A DNA stretch of 64,000 bases, taken from contig JBBIOB010000005.1 of NCBI GenBank assembly GCA_037443565.1, positions 1-64,000 on the forward strand, given 5' to 3'. The translations under genes and the position numbers were made by a program. The notes below the pieces were generated by a model. The model was not told where the DNA came from. It worked only from the letters and a program-made list of their open reading frames with translations, and did no database searches. The stretch is from Fervidifonticultor_A sp037443565 (GTDB taxonomy: Bacteria; Sysuimicrobiota; Sysuimicrobiia; Sysuimicrobiales; Humicultoraceae). Of the stretch, positions 52,671 to 61,150 are shown in pieces. Numbering within the stretch: the stretch's first letter is position 1; each line of letters opens with the position of its first letter.

Positions 52671-52743
52671 TCCGGAGGGACGACCCCGCAGGGACAGCGG
52701 ACATCAGGCGCCGCGGCCGCGCCCCGCCGTCCCTGCTTCCGGA
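52671..52743. repeat. Large imperfect inverted repeat in intergenic region
   Basis: TCCGGA (52671-52676) .. GCAGGGAC-A-GCGG (52688-52700) pairs with CCGC-C-GTCCCTGC (52724-52736) T TCCGGA (52738-52743). No T-run follows on either strand. The rest of 52541-52812 shows no ORF and no recognised motif. Confidence 0.5.
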
Positions 52744-52812
52744 CCGCACCGGCATGATCAGGCACCGCCCTCTCAGCGGCCTCTCAGGGGAGTTCCTGAC
52801 CTTGAGGGGGTG

Positions 52813-53484
52813 CTAGGCGGTCGGCCGCACGCGCACCCGTTGCGCGACATCGCGGCCGATGGCGCGGATCTGCTGTTCGATCTGCACCGTGATCGGCCCG
52901 TTGAGCGGTCCCACCTCGCGGACGAGCACCTCGGCGCCGGGCAGCACGCCTACTTGAACCAGATACCGCACGACCGCTTCAGCTTCTTCCGGGATGCTCA
53001 CAACAGTGACACGATCCCACACCTCGAGGCTCTCAAGGGTCGGTAGAGCCTCCAGGCTTGGCTCGGCGTCGTCCGGAATCGGCAGCCCATGCGGACACGT
53101 TGAAGGATGCCCCAGCACATCGTCCAGGCGAGCCTCTACCTCGGGGCTGATGACGTGCTCGAGCTTGCACGCTTCGGCATACACCAGCGGCAGGTCCAGA
53201 TGGAGGAGGTCGGTGAGCAGGCGCTCGGCCAGGCGCAGCCGGCGGACCACGTGCCGCGCGGTCTGCATCCCGCGCGTGGTCAGCTTGTAGCCTTCGTCTG
53301 CATGGGAGCGCAGGAGACCCTGGGACTCCAGGCGCTTCAACATCTCATACGAAGAGGGCGCAGAGACCCCCATGTACTCGGCGACCTTCGAGATCGTGAC
53401 CGGCGGCGTCGACTGCGCGACCGTGTACACCGCCTTCAGGTACATCTCGGTGCGTTCCGTCCTGGAGATGTCGTGGACCGTCAT
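52813..53484 (-). CDS. DtxR/MntR-family metal-dependent repressor
   Basis: The 223-residue regulator has a winged helix (TEMYLKAVYTVAQ..VTISKVAEYMGVSAPSSYEMLKRLESQGLL), the dimerisation/metal domain (MQTARHVVRRLRLAERLLTDLLHLDLPLVYAEACKLEHVISPEVEARLDDVLGHPSTCPHG) with Glu, Cys and His ligands, and a C-terminal SH3-like FeoA domain from about residue 150. The length and SH3 domain place it with IdeR/DtxR-type iron sensors. ATG 53484 overlaps the fur stop, so fur and dtxR are one operon, divergent from an iron transporter. Confidence 0.92.
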   Translation of the reverse strand: MTVHDISRTERTEMYLKAVYTVAQSTPPVTISKVAEYMGVSAPSSYEMLKRLESQGLLRSHADEGYKLTTRGMQTARHVVRRLRLAERLLTDLLHLDLPLVYAEACKLEHVISPEVEARLDDVLGHPSTCPHGLPIPDDAEPSLEALPTLESLEVWDRVTVVSIPEEAEAVVRYLVQVGVLPGAEVLVREVGPLNGPITVQIEQQIRAIGRDVAQRVRVRPTA

Positions 53485-53900
53485 CCCCTGCACTCCTGGC
53501 AGACTCCCCTGAAGATGAGATCCACGCTCCGCACCCTGAATCCCTGCTGCTGGTCAGCTGGCAGGACGACGGCCGGAGCGTCTACCCGGACGTCCAGCAC
53601 CCGGCCGCACCGGGCGCAGACCGCGTGGTGATGCGGTCGGGGGTTCGGATCGTACCGGGTGCTCCCAGTCCCCAGGTCCAGGGTTTGGACCGCCCCGATC
53701 GCGGCGAGCTCGTGGAGGATGGCGTAGACCGTTCGCAGAGAGAGGGTGGGCATCTCGACCAGCCCCCGCCGGTGGAGCGCTTCGGCCGATGGGTGCTGGC
53801 CGTCCCCCTCAAGGAGCCGGCAGATCAACGCTCGCTGTGGCGTCAGCCGGCGGCGGTGGTGCTTGAGCTGCAAGGCCAGAAGACCTCTGGTCTCGCGCAT
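53481..53900 (-). CDS. Fur-family repressor
   Basis: The 139-residue product from ATG 53900. Helix-turn-helix: HHRRRLTPQRALICRLLEGDGQHPSAEAL..SLRTVYAILHELAAIGAV. Metal site: RPHHHAVCARCGRVLDV (HHH with CxxC), and the C-terminal second CxxC in GVCQECRG, giving the structural zinc site. This pattern is closest to PerR/Fur proteins with both CxxC pairs; Fe, peroxide or Zn sensing cannot be separated by sequence here. It is cotranscribed with dtxR. Confidence 0.9.
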   Translation of the reverse strand: MRETRGLLALQLKHHRRRLTPQRALICRLLEGDGQHPSAEALHRRGLVEMPTLSLRTVYAILHELAAIGAVQTLDLGTGSTRYDPNPRPHHHAVCARCGRVLDVRVDAPAVVLPADQQQGFRVRSVDLIFRGVCQECRG

Positions 53901-53927
53901 CCCCTCACCCAACTGCGACGTGTGTTA

Positions 53928-53946
53928 CCCAACAGCAATTGTTGGG
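53928..53946. promoter_or_regulatory. Palindromic operator between fur and the iron transporter
   Basis: CCCAACA-GCAAT-TGTTGGG is a perfect 7-5-7 inverted repeat 28 bp upstream of the fur-type start and 129 bp before the iron-binding protein gene. It suits a dimeric Fur-like repressor. Confidence 0.6.
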
Positions 53947-53982
53947 ACATCGGTTCCAGAATGGATTGCCTCAAGTCAAGAA

Positions 53983-53996
53983 TAAGGATAGCCTAA
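53983..53996. promoter_or_regulatory. DtxR-type box candidate
   Basis: TAAGGATAGCCTAA contains half-sites resembling the DtxR/IdeR consensus (TTAGG..CCTAA, read as TTAGGC-TAT-CCTTA on the minus strand). It lies 79 bp before the iron-binding protein start codon. Confidence 0.55.
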
Positions 53997-54074
53997 ATCC
54001 GGAGCAGGCTCAATGGTGGCTCGATGGCCGAGACACCCCGTCGGGATACCGGATGCGGCTCTAGGGAGGTCTGC

Positions 54075-55097
54075 ATGATGCTGGGCAGGATGGTGCTCAT
54101 TCTGGCAGCCATCGGCGTGCTGCTCGTCGGGATGCTCCCGGCGTCGGCTCAGCCGGCAGCGATCGTCGTGTATTCCGGGAGGCGGGAGCCGCTGATCCTG
54201 CCCCTAATCGAACGCTTCCGGAGTGGGGCGCGGATCCCGGTGACGGTTCGCTCCGGCGGCATCGGCGAACTGGCCAACCTGGTCCTCGAGGAGCGCAGCC
54301 GGCCCCGGGCCGATGCCTTAGTCTCCAACGAAGTGTCGGTCCTAGAGGTCCTGCGGCGAGAGGGTGTGCTCGACCCGTACCTGGGGGCCGCGGTGCGGCA
54401 TGTGCCGCGGGAGTTCCGGGCACACGACGGGACCTGGATCGGTCTCTCCCTGCGGGCCCACGTGCTCATGGTCAACCGGGACCGGCTGCGGGAGCTCGGC
54501 CTGGAGCCGCCGGCGTCGATGACCGACCTGGGCGATCCCAGATGGCGCGGCCGGATCGTGATGCCGGTCCTGACCAACGAGTATGTTGTCGCCTGGCTGT
54601 CCGCGCTGCGCCTGGCGCGCGGCGACGGCTGGACCGAGGAGTTCCTCCGGAGACTGCGCGAGAACCGGCCGATCCACGTGGCTGGCGGCACTCAAGTTCG
54701 GCAGGCCGTGGCCCGCGGCGAAGCCGCCGTCGGCGTGGCCAACCACTATTACTATCATCTCCAAGTTGCCGAGGGGAGCCGGAACATCGACATCGTCTAC
54801 CCTGATCAAGCGCCCGACGGGATGGGCGTGCTGGTCTCCCCGACAGGGGTCGCGATCATCATGGGCGGGCCGAATCCAGCCGGGGCCCGCAGGCTCGTCG
54901 ACTTCCTCGCCGGCGACCGCACCGCGCAGGGGTTCTACGCGCGCGCCAACTACGAGTACCCGATCATCGACGGCATCCCGGTGCATCCCGACGTCCGGCC
55001 GCTGGCCCGCGTGAAGCGGATGACCGTGACCTACCAGCAGCTCGGCGAACTGCGGGACAGCACGCTGCGGCTGATCCGTGAGGGTGCCTTCCGCTAG
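54075..55097 (+). CDS. Ferric-iron ABC transporter, substrate-binding protein
   Basis: The 340-residue exported protein (start MMLGRMVLILAAIGVLLVGMLPASA, after GGGAGG) of the FbpA/FutA class: AAIVVYSGRREPLILPLIERF at the mature N-terminus, GIGELANLVLEE, and the iron-ligating tyrosine stretch AVGVANHYYYHLQVAEG. It is the first gene of a three-gene iron importer (binding protein, double permease, ATPase). The stop overlaps the permease start by 20 nt. Expression is probably controlled by the Fur and DtxR sites upstream. Confidence 0.9.
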   Translation: MMLGRMVLILAAIGVLLVGMLPASAQPAAIVVYSGRREPLILPLIERFRSGARIPVTVRSGGIGELANLVLEERSRPRADALVSNEVSVLEVLRREGVLDPYLGAAVRHVPREFRAHDGTWIGLSLRAHVLMVNRDRLRELGLEPPASMTDLGDPRWRGRIVMPVLTNEYVVAWLSALRLARGDGWTEEFLRRLRENRPIHVAGGTQVRQAVARGEAAVGVANHYYYHLQVAEGSRNIDIVYPDQAPDGMGVLVSPTGVAIIMGGPNPAGARRLVDFLAGDRTAQGFYARANYEYPIIDGIPVHPDVRPLARVKRMTVTYQQLGELRDSTLRLIREGAFR

Positions 55098-56718
55098 CGC
55101 GGGGACCCTGATCACCGCGCGGCCGCCAGCCGGGCGCCGTGCGGTTCCCTGGGCCCTGCTGCTGTCGTCGGCGGCCGTTGCTGCCGTCATCGCCGGCCCG
55201 ATGGTCTTCCTCATCGCGCGGGCCCTTGCCGGCGGCCAGACGACGCTGGCGGTACTGCTGGCCCCGCGCACGCTACACCTGCTGCTGTCCACCCTTGCGC
55301 TGGCCGCGGCCGCGAGTGCGCTGTCTCTGGCGCTCGGCGCGGCCCTGGCGTTCGTGGTGGAGCGGACCGACCTGCCGCGGAAGGGGTTCTGGCGGGTGGC
55401 CCTGGCGCTGCCGCTGGCCATCCCCCCGTACATCGGCGCGATCGTCTACCTCGATCTGCTCAGCCGCGGGGGCCTCCTCGACCGGGTCGCCGGGATTGCT
55501 CTGCCGCCGACAGGCCTGGCCGGCGCGGCGTGCGTGGTCGGGCTCTTCACCTATCCGTACAGCTTCCTGTTGACCTCGGCGGCGCTGCGGCGGATCAACC
55601 GTAGTCTTGAAGAAGTCGCGCGCACGACCGGTCTGGGGCCGCTGCGCATCTTCTGGACGGTCACCCTGCCGCTGATCCGTCCGGCGATCGGGGCGGGCAT
55701 CTTCTTCCCGTCGCTGTACGCCCTTTCCGACTTCGGCACGATGGTGCTGCTCCGGTACGACACTCTGGCCACCGAGCTCTTCTATCAGCTCACCGCGCTG
55801 TTCGACCGGTCGGCCGCCGCGGCGCTCGGCGCCGCCGCCATCGCCCTCACCCTGGGCTTTCTCTGGTTGGAGGCCCGGCTGCGCGGCCGGGGCCGCCACT
55901 ACCAGACCGACGCGTCATGGCGGCCGCCTGCGCCACTTCGTTTGGGGCGCCGTCGCGCGGCTGCACTGGCCCTGGTGGGCGGCGTGGCAGGTCTCGCTCT
56001 GGCCGTGCCTGCCGGGGCCCTGGCGGCATGGGCGCTTCAGGGCGCCTTCTACCCATCGCCCGCAGAGCAGATGTGGATGTCGAGTGCCGCCAGTCCGTGG
56101 CGGGCTGCGTGGGAGAGCCTCAGCATCAGCGGCGTTGCGGCGACGGTGATCGTCGCGCTGGCGCTCCCGCTGGCCTACCTGCGCACGAGGTTCCCCGGCG
56201 CCGAGGCCTGGGCCATCTGGGTCATGGGACAGACGGGATACGCGCTGCCGGGCATCGTCGTGGTCCTCGGCGTGGCCTTCCTGACCAACACCGTGGCGCC
56301 GTGGCTCTACGGTACCCTGGTGGTGATGGTGGGGGCGTTCATGGTGCGCTACATGTCGCAGGCGCTGCGGGCGGTCGAGTCCGGGCTCTCACAGGTCCCA
56401 CCCCGGCTCGGCGAGGCCGCCAGAGGGCTGGGCGAGCGGCCGGCAGGCGTGTTCCGCCGGATCGAGATGCCACTGCTGCGCTCGAGCCTCGTCGCGGGAT
56501 GGGCGCTGGTGTTCCTCAATGTCCTCAAGGATTTGCCGGTGAATCTCTTGTTGCGGCCCGCGGGCTTTGATACGCTGCCGGTACGCACCTGGCTGTCGGC
56601 CACCGACGGCATCTACACGCAGGCTGCGCTGCCGGGCCTGCTGTTGATCGTGTGCGCGGCGGTGCCCCTGGTGCTGCTGCTCCGCGGCGAGGCTGCCCAA
56701 CGGTTGGAGATCACATGA
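55078..56718 (+). CDS. Ferric-iron ABC transporter permease (fused two-domain)
   Basis: The 546-residue inner-membrane protein with twelve helices in two homologous halves, as in FbpB/FutB. Each half has an EAA-like loop: RRINRSLEEVARTTGLGPLRIFWTVTLPLIRP and RAVESGLSQVPPRLGEAARGLGERPAGVFRRIEMPLLRSSL. The N-terminus is cytoplasmic. The start at GTG 55078 or 55084 overlaps the preceding gene, and the stop overlaps the ATPase (ATGA). Confidence 0.9.
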   Translation: MRVPSASAGTLITARPPAGRRAVPWALLLSSAAVAAVIAGPMVFLIARALAGGQTTLAVLLAPRTLHLLLSTLALAAAASALSLALGAALAFVVERTDLPRKGFWRVALALPLAIPPYIGAIVYLDLLSRGGLLDRVAGIALPPTGLAGAACVVGLFTYPYSFLLTSAALRRINRSLEEVARTTGLGPLRIFWTVTLPLIRPAIGAGIFFPSLYALSDFGTMVLLRYDTLATELFYQLTALFDRSAAAALGAAAIALTLGFLWLEARLRGRGRHYQTDASWRPPAPLRLGRRRAAALALVGGVAGLALAVPAGALAAWALQGAFYPSPAEQMWMSSAASPWRAAWESLSISGVAATVIVALALPLAYLRTRFPGAEAWAIWVMGQTGYALPGIVVVLGVAFLTNTVAPWLYGTLVVMVGAFMVRYMSQALRAVESGLSQVPPRLGEAARGLGERPAGVFRRIEMPLLRSSLVAGWALVFLNVLKDLPVNLLLRPAGFDTLPVRTWLSATDGIYTQAALPGLLLIVCAAVPLVLLLRGEAAQRLEIT

Positions 56719-57878
56719 GGAACACGCCGCCGAACCCTCGGGTGGTCGTCATCCAGGACGTCGTCCGCCGATTCGACGACGGCGCGGCCGCGGTCGACGG
56801 CTTCTCCCTCGAGGTCGCCCAGGGTGAGATCCTCGCGCTGCTCGGGCCCAGCGGCAGTGGGAAGACCACGGTCCTGCGCCTCGTCGCCGGCTTCGAGAGG
56901 CCGGACGCCGGCGCGATCTGGATCGCCGGCCGGCAGGTCGCCGGCGGAGGAGTGTGGATCCCACCGGAGGCGCGCGGCGTCGGCATGGTCTTCCAGGACT
57001 ACGCGCTCTTTCCCCACCTCACCGTCGCCGAGAACGTCGCGTTCGGGCTGCGGTGCCTGCTGGCGATTGATCGGGGCCCGCGCACCCAGGAGGTGCTCTC
57101 GCTCGTCGGCATGGAAGGGTTCGCGGTGCGGTATCCGCACGAGCTGTCGGGCGGGCAGCAGCAGCGCGTGGCGCTCGCACGCGCCATGGCGCCGCGGCCG
57201 TTTGCCGTGTTGCTCGACGAGCCGTTCTCGAACCTCGATGCCGACCTGCGCGGGCAGTTGCGCGAGGAGGTCCGCGCCATCCTCAAAGCCACCGGCACCA
57301 GCGCCATCTTCGTCACGCACGATCAAGAAGAAGCCCTGTTGCTTGGGGATCGTGTCGCCGTGATCAACCACGGTCGGCTCGAGCAGGTCGGCACGCCGGA
57401 AGGGATCTTCCACGCTCCGCAGACGCGGTTCGTGGCCGCGTTCTTCGGCCGCGCGGACTTCTTGCCCGCCGCAGCAACCAGTCACGGGCTTCTGACCGAG
57501 GCGGGGCTCGTCGCCCAGCGGATGGCACCCGCCAACGGCGAGCCCATCGCCGAGCAGGTCGAGATTCTCGTGCGTCCCGACGACGTGGAGATCGAGCCCT
57601 CGGCTGATGGCCAGGGCACCGTGGTGGCCCGGCTGTTTGTCGGATCCGAGATCATCTATCGAGTTCAGCTTCCCTCGGGACGTGTCGTGCACAGCCGGCA
57701 GCCGCATACCGCCGGGGTGATGCAGGGCGACCGGGTGGCCGTGCGGATTGCCCCCGGGCATTCACTGGTCTGTTTCAAGGACGGCCGCGCGGTGCCGACG
57801 CCCAGGCCACCTTCCGACGGCGAGGGGTCCGCGGATGGAATGATCTCGCGCCGCACGATGGTTTCAGGGGACGGATGA
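56715..57878 (+). CDS. Ferric-iron ABC transporter ATP-binding protein
   Basis: The 387-residue ATPase: FDDGAAAVDGFSLEVAQGEILALLGPSGSGKTTVLRLVAGF (Walker A), LSGGQQQRVALARAMAP (signature), FAVLLDEPFSNLDADLRGQLREE (Walker B), FVTHDQEEALLLGDRVAVI (H-loop) and a C-terminal TOBE-like domain (VEIEPSADGQGTVVARLFVGSE), typical of FbpC. ATG 56715 overlaps the permease stop; the end overlaps lipB. Confidence 0.92.
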   Translation: MRNTPPNPRVVVIQDVVRRFDDGAAAVDGFSLEVAQGEILALLGPSGSGKTTVLRLVAGFERPDAGAIWIAGRQVAGGGVWIPPEARGVGMVFQDYALFPHLTVAENVAFGLRCLLAIDRGPRTQEVLSLVGMEGFAVRYPHELSGGQQQRVALARAMAPRPFAVLLDEPFSNLDADLRGQLREEVRAILKATGTSAIFVTHDQEEALLLGDRVAVINHGRLEQVGTPEGIFHAPQTRFVAAFFGRADFLPAAATSHGLLTEAGLVAQRMAPANGEPIAEQVEILVRPDDVEIEPSADGQGTVVARLFVGSEIIYRVQLPSGRVVHSRQPHTAGVMQGDRVAVRIAPGHSLVCFKDGRAVPTPRPPSDGEGSADGMISRRTMVSGDG

Positions 57879-58615
57879 ACGCGCAGCGCCGTGGTTGGCT
57901 GGGCACAGCCCTCACCGCCCGATCGAGTGGGTGGCTCCTCGATCTACGCGGGGGCGCGCTGCCCTACGGCGAGGTCTGGGTGTGGCAGCGCGAGCTGCTG
58001 CGGGCGCGGCAGAACGGCGCCATCCCTGACGTGCTGCTCCTCCTGGAGCACCTGCCGGTCGTGACGCTCGGCCGCAGTACCCAGCGGTCGCACCTGCTGC
58101 TCGACCGTCAGGCGCTCGCCGCGCGGAGCATCGAGGTGTACGAGATCGAGCGCGGAGGGAGTGTCACCTACCATGGGCCGGGCCAGCTCATCGGGTACCC
58201 GATTCTCGATCTTCGCCGGTGGCGTGACGATGTCGGGTGGTTCGTGCGGACGCTCGAAGCGACGATCATCGAGACCCTGGCGGCCTTTGGCATCGACGCC
58301 GGCCGACGACCCGGCTTCCCTGGCGTCTGGGTCGGGGAGGCCAAGATCTGCGCGCTGGGCGTTGCCGTCAGACGCCATGTCACCATGCACGGGTTTGCCC
58401 TGAACGTGACCACCGACCTCGACGGATTCGGGGTCATCAACCCATGCGGTCTCGGCCTCCCGGTCACGTCCATGGCCGCGGTGCTCGGTCGCCCTGTGGA
58501 TCTCGAAACCGTCCGACGGGTATGCGCCGAGCGATTCGCCGACCTCTTCGGCCTACGGTTCGATCGGATCACGCTCGATGCGGCGCGGGCCGCCGCCGGG
58601 GCGGTGGGGGTGTAG
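57875..58615 (+). CDS. lipB: Octanoyl-[acyl-carrier-protein]:protein octanoyltransferase
   Basis: Transfers octanoate from ACP to lipoyl domains, the step before LipA (an Fe-S enzyme) adds sulfur. The 246-residue product shows LLEHLPVVTLGRSTQRSHLL, the signature RGGSVTYHGPGQLIGYPILDL, the catalytic lysine in EAKICALGVAVRR and the catalytic cysteine in VINPCGLGLPVTSM. It starts in an ATGA overlap with the iron transporter ATPase, which places lipoate synthesis in the iron-controlled transcript. lipA is not in the window. Confidence 0.93.
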   Translation: MNAQRRGWLGTALTARSSGWLLDLRGGALPYGEVWVWQRELLRARQNGAIPDVLLLLEHLPVVTLGRSTQRSHLLLDRQALAARSIEVYEIERGGSVTYHGPGQLIGYPILDLRRWRDDVGWFVRTLEATIIETLAAFGIDAGRRPGFPGVWVGEAKICALGVAVRRHVTMHGFALNVTTDLDGFGVINPCGLGLPVTSMAAVLGRPVDLETVRRVCAERFADLFGLRFDRITLDAARAAAGAVGV

Positions 58616-58621
58616 CCGGCG

Positions 58622-58915
58622 GTGGCGACGGTGCTGATTCCCGCCCCCCTGCGGCAGTTGACCGGCGGACGGTCGCGCGTCGAGATCGCGGCGACGTCGG
58701 TCGGTGAAGTGCTCGACCGTCTGGACGCTGAGCACCCGGGCGTGCGCAGCTACCTGTGCGACGAGACCGGGCAGGTGAGAGCGTACATCAACGTGTTCGT
58801 GAACCAGACCGAAATCCGTCAGGCCGGCGGCCTGCAGGCGCCGGTAGGTCCGGCCGATGAGGTTGCGATCATCCCCGCGATGGCCGGGGGTGGCTCGGCC
58901 CTCGCGGCAAGGTGA
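58622..58915 (+). CDS. MoaD/ThiS-like sulfur carrier (CysO type) with C-terminal extension
   Basis: The 97-residue ubiquitin-fold protein: VLIPAPLRQLTGGRSRVEI, EVLDRLDAEHPGVRSYLCDETGQVRAYINVFVNQTEIRQ and DEVAIIPAMAGGGSALAAR. Carrier proteins of this class end in Gly-Gly, the site of thiocarboxylation; here Gly-Gly is followed by a short tail (GSALAAR). In known systems a JAMM protease removes such tails, and one is encoded three genes downstream. The operon context (cysM, mec) points to CysO, the sulfur donor for cysteine, rather than to molybdopterin or thiamin. Confidence 0.85.
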   Translation: MATVLIPAPLRQLTGGRSRVEIAATSVGEVLDRLDAEHPGVRSYLCDETGQVRAYINVFVNQTEIRQAGGLQAPVGPADEVAIIPAMAGGGSALAAR

Positions 58916-59757
58916 TGGCTACGACGTCGCCGGCCTCGGCTGATCCGACCACTCCCTCCGCCCCACGGCTGCCCACGCTGAGAATCGTTCCGTCATCCGC
59001 GGTCCTGCTGCACGAGGACAGCGACCCGCTGCGGGTTGAGCGGCTGGTGCAGGTCCTGGCGGCCGACGGCGTACTGCGCAATCCGCCGGTGGCCGCGGCA
59101 TTGGAACATGGGGAGTACGTGATTCTCGACGGCGCCAATCGGGTCACCGCGCTCGCCCGGGCCGGCTATCCGGACCAGCTCATTCAACTGGTCGAGTACG
59201 ATGATGCGCGTGTGGCTCTGGAGGTCTGGGCGCACCTACTGAATGACGAAGCGGTCCTGCCGTCCGGCGGTGACTGGGAACGCCTGCCGGCGGACGCAGT
59301 CCACGCCGGGTTGACCGACGGCAGGCTCTCGTGCGGCATCATCACGCACGCGGGCGCCCGAGGGCTGCCCTCGCCGCCCGATCTGGCCGGGCGCATCGCC
59401 GCGATCAGCAACGTGGTGGCGCACTACGCGGGCCGAACCCAGATCTACCGCGTGCCCCCCGCACCACTGGAGGCGCTCGGGCAGGAGTTCGGCCGGGCCG
59501 GGGGGCTTGTGGTGTTTCCGCGGTTGACGAAGGCCGACATCCGCGACACCGCGCGTCTCCCGATCAAGCTGCCCAGTGGGATCAGCCGGCACATCGTGCA
59601 AGACCGCGCGTTGCGCGTCAATGTCGATCTGGCGCTGCTGCGCAGCGACACGCCCCTCGCCGACAAGCAGGCACGGCTGGATGCGATGATCCGAGACCGA
59701 GTCGCTCAGCACCGCGTGCGCCGGTATCCGGAGTCCACCGTGCTCTTCGATGACTGA
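58915..59757 (+). CDS. ParB-fold protein resembling SbnI/SerK free serine kinases
   Basis: The 280-residue protein with a ParB/Srx-like N-terminal domain: RIVPSSAVLLHEDSDPLRVERLVQVLAADGVLRNPPVAAAL, then YVILDGANRVTALARAGYPDQLIQLVEYDD. The acidic residue after the histidine (Glu34) and the DGANRVTAL motif correspond to those of SbnI and SerK, which phosphorylate free serine. No DNA-binding C-terminal region of chromosomal ParB is seen. Its position between the sulfur carrier and a CysM-like synthase suggests that it supplies O-phosphoserine. Function by similarity and context; no kinase assay exists for this branch to my knowledge. TGATG overlap with the carrier gene. Confidence 0.7.
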   Translation: MATTSPASADPTTPSAPRLPTLRIVPSSAVLLHEDSDPLRVERLVQVLAADGVLRNPPVAAALEHGEYVILDGANRVTALARAGYPDQLIQLVEYDDARVALEVWAHLLNDEAVLPSGGDWERLPADAVHAGLTDGRLSCGIITHAGARGLPSPPDLAGRIAAISNVVAHYAGRTQIYRVPPAPLEALGQEFGRAGGLVVFPRLTKADIRDTARLPIKLPSGISRHIVQDRALRVNVDLALLRSDTPLADKQARLDAMIRDRVAQHRVRRYPESTVLFDD

Positions 59758-60728
59758 TGTCCGACGACTTCGTGTACGGGCCGTCCCGTCAGATCGGAAC
59801 GACGCTCCTGGAGCAGATTGGTCATACACCGCTGGTGCGGATCAGGCGCATCGGCGACCTGCCGCCCGCCGTCGAGCTGTACGCGAAACTGGAGGGCTTC
59901 AACCCCGGTGGATCCGTGAAGGACCGTCCGGTCCTACGCATGATCGAAGACGCCGAGCGGGCCGGCCTCCTGCCGGAGTCGGGGGACACGCCGACTCTCC
60001 TCGATTCGTCGAGCGGTAATGCGGGCATCGCCTACGCGATGATCGGCGTGGTCAAGGGGTACCGCGTCACCCTGGTCGTACCGGCGAACGTCACGCAGGA
60101 GCGGCTGGGGATCCTGCGCGCCTACGGCGCAGAGCTGGTGCTCTCCGACCCCCTCGAAGGGTCTGACGGCGCAATGCGGATCGCCCAGCGCATGGTCGAG
60201 GAGCAGCCCGATCGGTATCTCTATCTCAACCAGTACGCCAACCCAGGGAACTGGCGCGCCCACTACGACGGCACCGGACCGGAGGTTCTCGTCCAGACGC
60301 ATGGCCGCGTTACGCACTTCGTGGCAGGGGTGGGAACGACCGGGACCCTGGTGGGCGCGGGGCGGCGGCTGCGGGAAGCCAATCCGACGGTTGAAGTGAT
60401 CGCCGCAGAACCCGACGGCGCCCTGCACGGCATCGAGGGGTGGAAGCATCTGCCGACCGCGATCACGCCCGCCATCTACGATCCCGGTGTTGCACACCGG
60501 ATCGTCCGGGTCACGACCGAAGACGCCTACGGCATGACCCGACGACTCGCCACGTGTGAAGGCCTGTTCGTGGGGATTTCCTCAGGCGCCGCCCTCGTGG
60601 CCGGGCTCCACGTGGCGCGGGACCTGACCGACGGGGTCGTCGTCGTGATCTTTCCCGATGCAGGGGATCGATATCTGTCCACCCCGGTCTGGCGCGGGGG
60701 TCCCGCCGGCGCATCCGACCGTGTATAA
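59757..60728 (+). CDS. cysM: CysM-type PLP-dependent cysteine synthase
   Basis: The 323-residue fold-type II PLP enzyme: LLEQIGHTPLVRIRRIG, the PLP lysine Lys55 in FNPGGSVKDRPVLRMIEDAE, DSSSGNAGIAYAMIGVVKGY, AGVGTTGTLVGAGRRLRE (phosphate-binding), and ISSGAALVAG. The substrate-loop sequence AAEPDGALHGIEGWKHLP resembles the CysM group. In M. tuberculosis CysM, an arginine here favours O-phosphoserine; this residue is not the same here, so phosphoserine or acetylserine use is open. The carrier, kinase-like and Mec genes around it favour the phosphoserine/CysO route. Confidence 0.87.
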   Translation: MSDDFVYGPSRQIGTTLLEQIGHTPLVRIRRIGDLPPAVELYAKLEGFNPGGSVKDRPVLRMIEDAERAGLLPESGDTPTLLDSSSGNAGIAYAMIGVVKGYRVTLVVPANVTQERLGILRAYGAELVLSDPLEGSDGAMRIAQRMVEEQPDRYLYLNQYANPGNWRAHYDGTGPEVLVQTHGRVTHFVAGVGTTGTLVGAGRRLREANPTVEVIAAEPDGALHGIEGWKHLPTAITPAIYDPGVAHRIVRVTTEDAYGMTRRLATCEGLFVGISSGAALVAGLHVARDLTDGVVVVIFPDAGDRYLSTPVWRGGPAGASDRV

Positions 60729-60736
60729 TTGAGTAA

Positions 60737-61150
60737 ATGGGTCTAGAATTGCCGAAGGCGGCGGTGACGGCCATCGTCGGGCACGCCCGGGACGAGTACC
60801 CAAACGAGTGCTGCGGCTTGCTGGCCGGCCGCGGCACCAGGGTCGAACGGCTGTTCCGCGGACGGAACGTCGACCGGAGCCCGTACACCTATCGGCTCGA
60901 CCCGCAGGAGCAGCTGCAGTTCTTCAAGGCGATCGAGGCCGAGGGGTTGGAGCTGCTGGGCATCTACCACTCGCACACGCAGTCGCCGGCGTACCCGTCG
61001 CGGACGGACGTGGCCCGGGCCTTCTATCCCGACGCCGCGTACGTGATCGTGTCGCTGCGGAACCAGACGTCGGATCCCGGCGATCCCGAGATCCGGGCGT
61101 TTCGCATCAGGGACGGCCAGGTGACCGAAGAGGAGCTGGTCGAAGTATGA
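60737..61150 (+). CDS. JAMM-type metalloprotease (Mec-like, carrier-cysteine hydrolase)
   Basis: The 137-residue JAB1/MPN/Mov34 zinc peptidase has the complete JAMM motif: Glu in EYPNECCGLLAGRG and HSHTQSPAYPSRTD (HxHx7Sx2D). Mec of M. tuberculosis hydrolyses the CysO-cysteine adduct to release cysteine and carrier, and relatives trim carrier C-termini. Either activity fits here, given the tail on the carrier upstream. The ATG lies 8 nt after cysM with a TATAAT-like stretch between them. It overlaps the Rrf2 gene (ATGA). Confidence 0.88.
   Translation: MGLELPKAAVTAIVGHARDEYPNECCGLLAGRGTRVERLFRGRNVDRSPYTYRLDPQEQLQFFKAIEAEGLELLGIYHSHTQSPAYPSRTDVARAFYPDAAYVIVSLRNQTSDPGDPEIRAFRIRDGQVTEEELVEV

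Noticed and set aside
52541..52812. SRP RNA, 6S RNA or RNase P in the gap
   Set aside because: None of the conserved core motifs of these RNAs was found on either strand.
60721..60736. Perfect TATAAT between cysM and mec
   Set aside because: No -35 element at 16-18 bp, and the spacing to the next start is very short; probably chance.
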